A stretch of 64,000 bases of DNA from Trema orientale (taxonomy: Eukaryota; Streptophyta; Magnoliopsida; Rosales; Cannabaceae). Below are positions 34,372 through 46,030 of this stretch, piece after piece; position 1 is the stretch's first letter; each line of letters starts with the position of its first letter. Made by a program: the position numbers and the translations under genes. Below the pieces are notes generated by a model. It did not search any database. It was not told the origin of the DNA and saw nothing but the letters and a program-made list of their open reading frames with translations. Where the stretch lies: contig JXTC01000028.1 of the NCBI GenBank assembly GCA_002914845.1, positions 795,094 to 859,093 of the forward strand, read 5' to 3'.

Positions 34372-35792
34372 TGTTAGTTTGATGAGTTTTTACTTTGTTT
34401 TTGTAGTTTTAGTGAATAAATAAGAATCAAGATAAATTGGTGCTAAATTTGGATATTTCAATCCTTTTGGATGAAATTTGAGTTCGATACGAATGCAACG
34501 CAATAAAATTCAGGCAAAACAGAGCTAAAACGAAGAAACGACGCCCCCGAGAAGAAAAACAATCGTGCTGAATTCCAAAACTGAGAGCACCGCGGCACTG
34601 GAATAGTAACGCCGCAGTACTGCCTGGAATTTAAACTTCTAGAGGCTACAGCACCGCGGCACTTGCGTAGGAGCACCGCGGTGCTACCCAGCATCCCGAA
34701 GCATATTTTTAGCGATTTAGGGCCAATCTCAACCCGTGATATCATCTGATCGAATGGTTGACATTCTATCCGATCTAGGTCATCTTGGAGCCCCTTAAAT
34801 ACATTCTTAAGCCTCCGTTTCAAGTGTGGAGAGTTAGAGAGGAAACAAAACAAAGAAAGCTCAAAAATCCAAGAGACGAAAGAGCTTGGAGCGAAAATCT
34901 TAGAGAGGATGCCTGAGAGAGTGACTTGAAGAGATTGAAGCTTGAAGTTCTACCTCTATAAAAGAGTTTTCTCTTCCTCTTTCTCATCCTAATTTCATTT
35001 AAATTTTGTATTATACTTGATTATTGAATATATTTGAATATATAAAATTCTTGTTGAAATTAATATTAGATTCTCTTATGTTGAACTAATTGTTATATGC
35101 TTAGGGAATGATGTAGCTTAGACTTTGATTTTATATCTATATTTCCAATATGTTCTTCGATATTATTCTTGAATTTATTTTTGCTATTCCATGCTTAATG
35201 CTTCTCAACTAATTAGCTACTAGTTGGATGATTTAGTTTCTAGAATTTGGCATTTGAGAAAGGAAATTTTAGAAACAACCATATGATAGTATAACCTAGG
35301 ACTTGTAGAGTTTGAGAGAACCTATAATTCCTTTGAATCCATGATCAAAGAACCATTGAACATAATGAATTCTTAATTATTAGGTTCGGAATAGATATAT
35401 TAGAACCGAGATTTGGGAATGATTTCACTCGACACTCGAGAAAGGGAGTAGAAATATCTTTGTATTCTTGGCTTATAAACTAGGAATAATTGATTAGGAT
35501 GAAATTGGTGATCAAAAGACATAGTTGATGGTTAGGTGAATTCAATCTCCTAGTATATTTATGCATAGAGTTTCCGTATTTTCTTTATGTATTTATATTT
35601 ATATTTGTATTTATTTAATCATAAATTCACATAGTTTGGTTGCTTAGATAAAGTTAGATCACAATAATTCCGGTACTTAACGATAATCTAACCCCCAATT
35701 CCTCGTAGGATTGACATCTCTCTTATCATTTTATTACTTGTATACGATCCGTGTACTTGCGGTTATTTTACGTATATGCACTTGGTGTAACA
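34372..35792 (+). repeat. 5' LTR of the gag-only element
   Basis: About 1.42 kb. A related solo LTR in the opposite orientation lies at 41314-42858. It carries three copies of AGCACCGCGGYRCT at 34586, 34650 and 34672, the last a perfect palindrome. Confidence 0.75.
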
Positions 35793-35987
35793 AGTTTTTA
35801 GCGCTGTTGCCAGAGAATTAGTATTTTAGATTGTTGTTGATATCGAGAGTAAGTTACTTGATTTTAATTTAAGCGTTTATTTTCATTTTTAATATTTACT
35901 TTTAAATATTTATTTTGCGAGGTACTTGGAGATGTTAGATCAACAATTCCTCTTATGGCTTGCTTAACGAGACTGTGAGCTATTTTA

Positions 35988-36833
35988 TTGTGCATGGTGG
36001 AGATACAAAGAGTTGCTCATACTATGTCTGAATTATGGTTTATCCCTGGAGTATCAAATATAAAACTTTTCAACAACCTTCGGCCTAAAATAAGAATGTG
36101 GATGGAAAGAGGAAATGTTACCACCCCTATCTTCCAATTATCCATTGATGAAGCTTATTGGTTGTTAGAAGATATAGCCAACTTTAACCATCAGAGTTGG
36201 GATTATCTACCAAGCCACCTCAGTTTGGGAGATAATTCTAACATTTTGGCGCCATGGTTTGATACTCCACATTACCAAGAGGAGCCTTCTCCCGACCTTA
36301 AATATCTTTTTACACAATTTTCGGAGGAGACAATACTTCCCCATGAGGAGTGGGACAGAACGAAGACTGTTCGTAATTTACAATTTGAGTCTCTTTATGA
36401 ATCCCTTGAGGTCATGAGAAGAACGATGACTATGATACATGCATAAATCACAAATATTGATGAAAGCCACCATGAGCATTCGAGCACAAGTGGGACAATC
36501 TTGGATTTGTTTGATAATGATAACTCAAGTGAGGAGGAGAATCAAGAGTGGATCAAGGAGGAGGAATCACAAGACAACACTTGTGAATCTTCACCCTTTG
36601 AGATCTAAATCATCATGCTACCACCATTCATCAAAGATTATATTTGTGACGATCCTATGTGGCCAACACCTCCTCCACCACTACTAAAACTGTTCATTCA
36701 AGCCTACCAAATACATGTACTAGTGCCAAATCAAGTTGAGCTTACGTGCCAATTATCGCCATATATCGCCAAGCTTGAGGGCATTCAAAAATATGACTCA
36801 TTTGTTGTGTTGTATGACACATACTATGGGTGA
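35988..36833 (+). pseudogene. Gag-like region of the gag-only element
   Basis: The translation includes LFNNLRPKIRMWMERGN and LSIDEAYWLLEDIANF, which follow the layout of the Athila/Tat gag block FYNGL...TPEEAYxLIEEMA. A later acidic stretch (DNDNSSEEENQEW) and a proline-rich stretch follow. No zinc knuckle, protease or RT was recognised. The coding region is broken. Confidence 0.55.
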
Positions 36834-36894
36834 AAACCTCTATTTGATGAGCTTCATGGTAATAGCTTCCCTTAAGTTTTGGCAAAGTTGGCTA

Positions 36895-37724
36895 TGTTGG
36901 TATATATCTAACACTTAGGAAAAATCATACATGTATAGAAACTATAGAAAAACACAGGATCACATCATGAATACAGCAGAAAAGTTAGCGGATTTAGGTT
37001 TTAAAATTTTTCATGAAAACAACTTTCATAACCATAAAGCATGCATATATCAATTACAGGATCATATATAACATAAATCAAGTCTGGTATATAAACCCTA
37101 GAGATGAGATTAGGGTTTACCTCTTGCTGCTCCTTGATCTCCTTATTGATGGCGATCAAATCTCCAACCCTAGATCTTCTTGTCTATACTCTTGCACTTG
37201 GTTAATGAGGCGAGTGGGTACCAAGTTGAATCCTTCATTGGAGAACGATCAAGAACACCTTCTTGATCATTTAGAATACCAAAATATGACATGAGAATGT
37301 GATGTTGTAGGAAACTTTTTCTTCCTCTTTTTCTCAGACTTGGCCGAAAATCCTCTCTCTCTCCCTCTGTTATGCAGTTAACACTCTAAGTATTACTGTG
37401 CAGTTTTTTCTCTCATGTATCTTATATATATGAGGCCCAAAACTGCTAATCCCAATCTAACTAGGATTGGGCTTGTTCTCCAATTTGGGCTTTGGGTGTA
37501 TTTTTATAAATATGTCCAACTCCTTTTATGTATCTTATATATACGAGGCCCAAAACTGCTAATCCTAGTCTAACTAGGATTGGGCTTGTTCTCTAATTTG
37601 GGCTTTGGGTGTATTTTTATAAATATGTCTAACTCATGTAACTTATTTATAAAAATACTAACTTCTGTGTAGAATCATTATTTTACACAGTTTCATGAAA
37701 CTAATTTCATAAATACTACCAACT
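36895..37724 (-). repeat. Probable solo LTR of a copia-type element inside the gag-only element
   Basis: The ends TGTTGGTATATA and ACTACCAACT form an imperfect inverted pair typical of copia LTRs. The sequence includes a TTGGCCGAAAATCCTCTCTC stretch, and related wording occurs in the repeats at 55 and 57 kb. It contains a direct duplication of about 113 bp (about 37415-37527 and 37528-37640). The host target duplication is unclear (CTAT on both sides). Confidence 0.55.
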
Positions 37725-37799
37725 CTATCTTATTATCTTATTGCTTGTATACTACCCGTATACATGTGGTTATTTTACGTATATGCATTTAGCATAACA

Positions 37800-40072
37800 C
37801 TTATTACACAAACTTTACATGAGAACAGAGCACGTAAATTGGGTTCCAATCCCTCCACATATATTAAGGTACATATAAGACCAGTAGTACTACTCTTTCA
37901 AATGTCATGACGTTTATATCATGCTTATCTCAAATTAACATGCTATGGAAAGCACATTGAGTTCACACAGAACTACTAATCTTGAGCAATATATAATCTC
38001 ATAGCCAACATAGAAAACATAGCATTTCAACTATTAACATGCTTTAAATAGCTCAAGAAACTCACTAAGAGTTATATAACATGAACACTACCAGATATTA
38101 AATCTCAACATGCTATAGGTCATAATATTCACATAGAGTTTACAAGTTATGATTATTGTCAATAATCAAGGAGCATGCATTAATATTCACCATTAATAAT
38201 TGAATACAATATTAAAATATACACAAATAATCCACACAGGATTTTAATCTTTGTGTTTTAGGTGAATACTCTACTTTCCTGTTCGAAAATTCTCTTTCCC
38301 TGCATTGTAGGTAAATACTCTACTTACCTATTTGCAAATTCTCTATCTTTTACGAACATCCCTTAATACCTTTTCTTACTCGACTACTAACTTTGGTTAG
38401 ATAGCAGAAATTTTTCATTAATTAAAGCATTCACCTAATACAAAATTTATTTAGATGCGATCTAAAACTTGAACTTCTTTTATGTTATACACTCATCTTA
38501 ACTTAGCTAGAGTTATTAGTGACTCTTTAGACTCAACTCAAACATAAAAAGGCCTAAAAATATAAGATTTTAGTGTTGTTACTTTCGGTTATTTGGAATT
38601 CAGTTTGTAACTTCAGAAACGGAGTTCCAACGACATACCATTGTATAATGTTTATAAAAGTTTCTAGAAAACTCGGATTAATCCCATTCTAAAACTAAAT
38701 GAAAGTAGACTTAAACCTTCCTTTTAAAACTATAATATGACCTAATTTGGAATTTTAGTGAGGGAGATACTGACCCTGCAATCCCAACTAACAATTCTAT
38801 CACTAGGATCTTTTACAGTTTTGATTTCATGATTTAGAAAAATCACAACTCACTTAATTCCGAATAGATTTTAACAAATAAGGTCAATTCAGGTTGAACT
38901 AGATGTGTACCACAACATCTAAAATTTTAAAATATTTTGATATGGTTAAGAGTAAGAAATATCAAAAATACATAAACTATTCAGTAGTAACTCAAAAATT
39001 CCAGATTTCGTTCTACACTAAAAACTCAAAGCAAAACTATCTAAAACGACTCTAAATGAATTTTATAAGCTTTCTAACAATATTATAGACTAAAATAACT
39101 TGAGAATATTAATACTTAATAATTATTACTCATTGAAAACTCGAATCAACAATCAAATATACAAACTAAGAATAAGTTATAAAACGAAGAACAAAACCAA
39201 GTTTCAGAGTTTGAGAGAAGTCAAAAGTAGTATTTACCCAAAAGTTTTCAATGATTGAGACTTTGTGTGTAGCTAATCAACAAAATATTTTGCTAGAAAT
39301 ATCCATTTTATTGAAATATCGTTACTTGAATGAATGAGCCAAGTTCAAAGAAAACATTTAGTCAAAATTTTAAAATCTCTATAAGAGTTACATCATTTAC
39401 TCAAGAAATCGTGTGCCTGCAATCAAGAATTCTTGATGTTACCTAGAAGGTTTGTATAAGAAGTGGAAGATGAAGAAAAGGGAAACCTGAGCTTCTCTGT
39501 GTATGGACTTGCGATTTAAGGAAAGTATTAAAGGAAAAGTAAGAGTTAAATAAATAGATGAGGTAAATAGGATAATGAAATTAAGCTTTAGCAACCAGAT
39601 TGCTTAAAATATATCAATGCCCAGAATGAGGTATTAAATATATAGCCAATTAAAGCCTTAAGGAAGGACATGTAAATAGTTCTAATAAAATTAAGAAAAG
39701 TTTATTTATACCATTTTCATTTCTTTTCCGCTAACTCCAAACTTTTGAAGTAATTACATTATCACCCAATCTTCAAAACAATTTAGCCATGAAGAACTTG
39801 TAAAAGTTTGACTTGACATAAATTAATTTAAATTTCCAAGAACATTCTCATCAACTATAACGTATTGAAATTGAACTATTTTCAATCAAATCAATTTTAA
39901 GCTCCAATTAATCATTATCACGAGATTAATCCACTACTCAATTTTGTGAATATATATGCGCATCATAGAAAACACATAATTTCCGATTCATAATAATAAA
40001 AGTCAAATATAATTTTAACATTAACTGTTGATAATTACATAATTTGGCTAGGCCGGCTTGACGGGGGTTACA
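37800..40072 (-). repeat. 3' LTR of the old gypsy element, inner piece
   Basis: On the minus strand it starts TGTAACCCCCGTCAAGCC beside GTAGGGAAT. Bases 39420-40045 match 62240-62873 closely. Bases 37800-39415 have no counterpart in the other LTR, which has lost about 1.6 kb. Confidence 0.82.
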
Positions 40073-40077
40073 ATTCC

Positions 40078-41313
40078 CTACAAAGTAAAAGAAGTTTCGT
40101 CCCCAAAACTTAGAACAAAGCTGGATATTTGCACTTCATTTCTGCATCTAATTCCCAAGTGGCTTCTTTCACCATTTGATTTCTTCACAGTACTTATTTT
40201 CTTATTGCAAAGTCCTTTTTCCTTTCTATTAAAGATCTTCATTGGCTTTTGCTCATATGTTAATTCCAGATCCACTTCCAAAGACTTGTAACTCAACATA
40301 TGAGAGTTATCTATTATATACTTCTATAACATCGATACGTAGAAGACATTATATACACCAGATGGAAGGGCTAAAAGATAGGCCACCTTTCCAATTCGCT
40401 CTTATAATCTCAAATGACCCAATGTATCTAAGGCTAAATTTCATCTTCTTTAGAAATGCATAACATCTCTTATAAATGTGACCTTTAAGAATACCTTATC
40501 CCCCACTTTGAATACTAATGGTTGATATCGTCTGTTCATATATTTCTTCTGTCTATTCAGAGAAGCTCTCAACCTCTGCTTGATCATCTTAAGTGCATCA
40601 GTGGCTTGGTCCATTAATTCAGGACTAAGATATCTTCTTTCGCCAGCCTCATGCTAGTGAATTGGTGATCTGTATTTATGACCATGTAAAACACTTCTGA
40701 CGGAGACATCTTTAGGAACTCCTGATAACTATTTTTATAAGAAAATTCTATCAGGGGAAGATATTTACTCCATGACCCTTGGAAATTGATTATACACGCT
40801 CTTAGCATATCTATAAACATTCGGATTATTCACTAATTTTGGCCATCAATTTCAGGATGTGTCATAGTGCTAAACCTCAAATGCGTTCCCAAAGCTTGAT
40901 GTAACCTTCTCTAAAATGCCGAGATAAACCGACTATCTCTATCTAATGCAATAGAGATTAGAACTCCATGTAATCGAACAATATCTTGTATATACAACTC
41001 TGACAGTTTATCTAAGGTATAAGTTTTTCATATTGGCAAAAAATGAGTCGATCTGATTATTTGGTCCACAATCACCCATATAAAGTTGTGCCCTTTCTCA
41101 TTTTTGGGTAATCCTGACATGAAATCCATTGTGATTTTCTACCACTTCCACTCTGGAATTTCTAATTATCGTAATAATCTTCCAAGTCTTTGGTGTTTGG
41201 CCTTCACCTGCTGATAAATGTGGCATCTTGCCACATAGTCCACAATATATTTCTTCGTATCTGGCCACCAAAAATGATCTTTCAGCTCTCTATATGATAA
41301 TTGAACGTTTAGT
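40078..41313 (-). pseudogene. Old gypsy element: integrase and chromodomain-like end
   Basis: The minus strand shows integrase blocks: KDHFWWPDTKKYIVDYVARC with a degenerate zinc region, EWKW, MDFMSGLPK and LPLIEFSYKNSY. The C-terminal LELTYEQKPMKIFNRKEKGL segment and ...SFGDETSFT before the LTR follow. Heavily decayed. Confidence 0.8.
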
Positions 41314-42858
41314 TGTGGGCTATAAATGCCCAAAATCAAATTTTAAATTTATAATGTTCTCCTCATATTATTTAACCTAGCGTATCCTAATAAAAATCAA
41401 AACTAGCTAGTATAGTGACAAGAAGGATCGATCCATAGAGATTATGTATTAAATAATTGCTAAGTGTCAAAATTATTGCAACTGACTTTATTTAGGCTTA
41501 AAATCTAAATGAATATAAAAATAAACAAATAAAAACGAGGATAAAAAGAATAAAGTATAAATAAAATATGAATAAGACTATGCACGAATATACTAGGAAC
41601 TGGTTACACCTAATTACTCCTAAGTTCATCAAATTAAGTAATTACCAGCTTAATTCTACTTAACTCACTAATCAAGGGACCTAATCTAACCTCATTATCT
41701 CTATCAAGTATCAAATGAGATAATACACCTAGCTAACCTAAGTTGATATCCTTATATAACCTGATTAATTAAGTGTTTATTAGGTTTAAGCCCTCAAATA
41801 GAAGTTAAGGTATTGCTCTCCTCCCGGTCTCACAATAACCCAAACAACCTAAACTACCAAGGCAATTATCTAGGTATCGATATCCTCCTAGTCTCACAAC
41901 AACCTAAACTATACCTCCCAGTTTTGGATAATAAGATTAATCTCTCCCGAGTATTAAAATCACAACTAAGATCAACTAATTCATTGGCCAAATAAATTAG
42001 AAGCAAAGAGTAATGAGAAGCATAAATGAATTAATAATAGAAAATAGATTAATAATAAACAAAACAATTAAAAAAAAGTGTAAAAAGGATAAATCAAGCA
42101 TTGTACAATGAGGTGTAATTAGATAAGTTGTAAAATCAAGCATTATAGAATCCAAAACTAATCTCATAAAGAAAATCATAAATCCCAAATAAGATTATAC
42201 AATGTTCTCAATACAAATTTCAAGGGAGATTAGGATAAGAGAAAGAAAAATAAAAACACTTATAGAAATGAGCTTCAAGTCTTCAATTATTCAAGAATCT
42301 ATCCTAATAATTCTTCAAGAAATCTCCAACTCCAAGCTTTTCTCTCTTGGAATTTGGTGTGTTTTTCTTTCTAATTCTCCACATTGAAATTTATGCCTCC
42401 ATCTAAATTTTAAAGTATTCTCCTAGGTCAAATTCAAGCACATATAAGAATAGATGAGTCTCAATTATTGGATTATGAGAATGGAGCAATCCTGGCCATC
42501 GAAACTCGTTAAAAGAGCTCAAAAATGCATCCTGGCATAGCCACACCCTTGAAGTGGCACAAGAGCACCTCTCGGTAGAAAAGGGGACATAAGGGTACCT
42601 TTTTACTACCTGGAGGCATATGGGTGCTTCAACAGAGGTGCAGGGGTACCTCTGTTCCCCCTAATATGCTATGTTACTTCTTAGATGTGTTGTTTTGCAG
42701 TTTTAGTATTATTTTACCTCGTTTTCATTGTAGTACATCCTATCGGACTCAATTTCAATCCAAATGGTTTGAAAAACCCCATTTTGGGCACAAGTTCACT
42801 TTAATTCTCATTTATTCGCCAAAACTATAAAAACAAATAAGTACACATCAATCTAACA
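41314..42858 (-). repeat. Solo LTR of the gag-only family inserted in integrase
   Basis: On the minus strand it starts TGTTAGATTGATGTGTAC and continues TAGTTTTGGCGAATAAATGA, parallel to 34372-34430 (TGTTAGTTTGATGAG..., TAGTTTTAGTGAATAAATAA). It has a GC-rich segment with GCACC/GGTACC repeats (42535-42655) in the place of the palindromes of the other copy. The left end near 41314 is approximate. No internal region follows, so it is a solo LTR. Confidence 0.65.
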
Positions 42859-42889
42859 AAACAATTGAAAACATACAACTATTTTAGCT

Positions 42890-45230
42890 TTAAATATACT
42901 TGATTTGAAGGTAAATATCCTCCTCATCACTATATATCTTTGTGGTACCTGGATGCACAGAGTATGGTGTGTTGTGCATGTCATACATGATTTGCCCTGT
43001 TATTTCATCATGATTTGGTACCCACAAATGTCCTTTAAAGACTGACACACCATCTTCAGATATATGAAAATTTGATCGTTTATCTTTTATAACCTCATGT
43101 TTAATCTTCTCCAAAAATGGGTATATCAATTGACTTCCTTGAACCTCCTCCATTATTATAGGTTGTAAAGTTAATGCCAATAATTGGCCAATCACAATCC
43201 CCATTTCTAATTTTCTGAAATCTTTTCGAAGTGGCTTTGGCAATTGGTGCAATAACAACAAGTTAGCAGTCAGCTGCCTACTCAAGGCATCAGCTGCTTT
43301 ATATGCTTTTCCAAGGTGGTAGTGCATATCATAATCTTAATCATTGACCAATTCTAACCATCTTCTTTGCCTCATATTTTGCTCTTTATACATTAAAGTA
43401 TACTTTAAGCTCTTATGATCAGTGTAGATATCACAGTGCACTCCATAGAGATAACGTCTCCGAGTCTTCGATGCAAACACGATTACACTGACTCCAAATC
43501 ATGTGTCAGATAATTCTTCTCATAATTCTTTAACTGTCAAGAAGTATAAGCAGTTACTTTGCTATGTTGTTTCAAAATTGTACCAAGTCCTTGCCAAGAG
43601 GCATCGCTTTAAATCTTAAAACCATCTATTCCTTTTGGAATGGCTAAGAATGAAGCAGTCACAAACCATTTCTTCAGCTCTTGGAAGCTCTTCTCACAAG
43701 CTTTAAACCACTTTAGTTGAGTATTCTTTCAAGTAAGAGTTGTTAATGGTAATTCAATCTTGAAGAATCCTTCTAAAAATCTTCAATAATATCCAACTAA
43801 TCCAAGTAAATTATGTACTTCAGCTACATTAGTTGGCTACTGCCCTTGACTACGAGTTCAATTTTTTATGGGTCCACTGAGATTCCATCTCCAGAGACCA
43901 TGTGTCCAAAGAAAGATACTTTCTAGCCAAAATTCATATTTTTTAAACTTTACGTATAGTTGTTTTTCTTTTAATTTCTATACAACTAAACACAAATGTT
44001 TCTCATACTTCTCATTCATTCATGAATACACTAAAATAACATCAATGAATACGATGACTCACTTGTTTAAATATTCCTTAAACACTCGATTCATGAGATC
44101 CATGAATGCTGCTAGAGCGTTAGTCAATCCAAACGATATTATGAGAAACTCATAATGCCCATAGCATGTTCTGAAAGCTATTTTCCCACATCCTCATCAC
44201 GTATCTCTAGTTGATGATAACCGAAACATAGGTCAATCTTCGAAAAGATTGACATCTCTAATTATTGATAAACAAATTATCTATTTTGGGTAAAGGATAT
44301 TTGTTTTTAATGGTTACTGTATTAAGCTCTTGATAATCGATACACATCTTCATCGTTCTATCTTTCTTCTTAATAAATAAAATGGGTGTTCCCTAAGGTG
44401 AGCAGCCAGGATGTATAAACTTCTTGTCTAGTAATTCTTGGAGTTGAGTCTTCAATTCCTTCAACTCTACTGGAACTATTCGATATAATGCTTTAGATAT
44501 TAGTATGGTTCTTGGTTGAAGTTTGATGAAAAATTCTGTTTGATGACAAATTCTATCTTTCAATCTGGTGGTAGCCTATGCAAATTATCGGAAAATACTT
44601 CTAGAAAATCTTGAATGAGTGGCATATCCATCACTTCCAAATTTGCCTCATGAGTTGTGTCCACCACACTGGCTAAGTGTCTAATGCATCGATTTACGAG
44701 TAAGTTTCAGGCTTTCAACATCGATATTATAGGTGATTTTCTTCCTCTTAGTATCCTTGGGTATTCGAATTCTTTGTCTCTGGAAGGTTAGATTATCACT
44801 TTCTTATTTTGATAGTCTATAATGGCATTATACTTGGATAATTAGTCCATTCCTAAAATAACATTGTAATATCGTATCTCTAGTACTACTAATCCCTAAA
44901 TAGTTCTCAACCATTAACAGTCAACGGTACAGATTTAAACCAAAATTGTGATGATGACACTTCACCAATCGGTAAAGCAATATTGATTACTTCCTCTAAA
45001 ACCTTAGGTGTTGTATCTAACTTCTTAACAAATGATGCAACAATAAAAGAATGCGATGCTTCTGAATCTATCAATATATATGCTGAGGTCTTGGTAGTAG
45101 AGAGCTAACTAGAAACCGTATCAGATAGCCCAGTTTTGACTTCATCTTGCGTTTTAGTATAAACCCTAGCATTTGTTTTCCTCTGACCATTTCCTTGGTT
45201 GTTACGATGGTCAGCATTCGGGCAATTCCT
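42890..45230 (-). pseudogene. Old gypsy element: protease, RT and RNase H remnants
   Basis: Minus-strand matches include an RNase H end with YKAADALSRQL and HPGTTKIY (42890-43327), RT blocks over about 43.85-44.5 kb, and a protease-like region near 45.0 kb with LIDSEAS-type wording. Order and strand agree with the integrase to the left and gag to the right. Heavily decayed. Confidence 0.78.
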
Positions 45231-46030
45231 AGCAATATGTCTTAGGTTTCTGCATTTGTAACACTTGATTGCCCTACACTCCAAGAGGTGTCATCTTTGG
45301 CACTTATGACAAAGTGGCCATTCAACAAAGTCTCTTTGTCCCTTCTGGTTGGTCTGTTGTCGCTTAATCTAATCTTTGCATGCACTGATTTACTTTGGTT
45401 TCCATGCCCATTCCTTCGCTTGTTTTCACTAATTTTGTCACTCGTACCCTTGATTATTACTATACTAAGGATGGTTACCTTCTTTGAAATAACCATTCCT
45501 AGCATTACTATTACGATCAGACTTCTCCCTAGCTTCACTTTCCACGATTCAGTACGAATTACTCGTCCAATAGTATCAGCACAGGATTTTGCTCCTGTCT
45601 TTCCTGTATCCACTATTTGTGCCAACTTTGGCCGCAAGCCTTCTAAGAACCGTCAAGTCTTTGTAGTTTCAATTGATACCATATCTGGCACAAATCATGC
45701 GAGTTGGTCAAATTTCCTCACATAATTCATTACTCTCATTTTTTTTCTAGCATAGATTGGAGAATTTATTGACCTTACTATTGAGTGCAATAGTGTTATA
45801 GTACTTGGAATTAAACATTCCTTGAAAATCCCTCCAAGACATATCTGTAACATTGACGGATTTCTTAACGCTATCCCACTAGATCCGTCCATCACTTCAT
45901 AGAATATAAATGGCACACGCTATCTTCTCACCTTCTCTAAAATTAATGAAGTCAAAAATTGTCTATAGCATACTCATCCACTCGCCAGTAATAAGTGGAA
46001 CAGTAGTCTACTCAAAAGTGAGAGATTGCT
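45209..46030 (-). pseudogene. Old gypsy element: gag with zinc knuckle, inner piece
   Basis: Includes CYKCRNLRHIARNC (about 45209-45270), a GLRPKLAQI-like block and YVRKFDQLA. All are wordings of plant chromovirus gag. It is cut at 46030 by the LARD-like insertion and resumes at 54690. Confidence 0.78.

Larger units (their letters stand above)
34372..37799 (+). mobile_element. Gag-only (TR-GAG-like) LTR element with Athila/Tat-type primer site
   Basis: The LTR at 34372-35792 starts TGTTAGTTTGATG and ends GTGTAACA. It is followed by TAGCGCTGTTGCCAGAGAA (35799-35817), similar to the TGGCGCCGTTGCCGGGGA site of Athila/Tat elements. The internal part has one gag-like open region and no pol. Only about the last 75 bp of a second LTR remain at the right (TTATTTTACGTATATGCA at about 37770, as at 35766), so most of that LTR is missing. 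It sits inside the 3' LTR of the old gypsy element. Fossil. Confidence 0.72.

Noticed and set aside
40058-40463. Plus-strand open frames near 40 kb
   Set aside because: Antisense to the integrase/chromodomain end of the minus-strand gypsy element.
45288-45725. Plus-strand open frame of 145 codons
   Set aside because: Antisense shadow of the gag region on the minus strand, where family wording is found.
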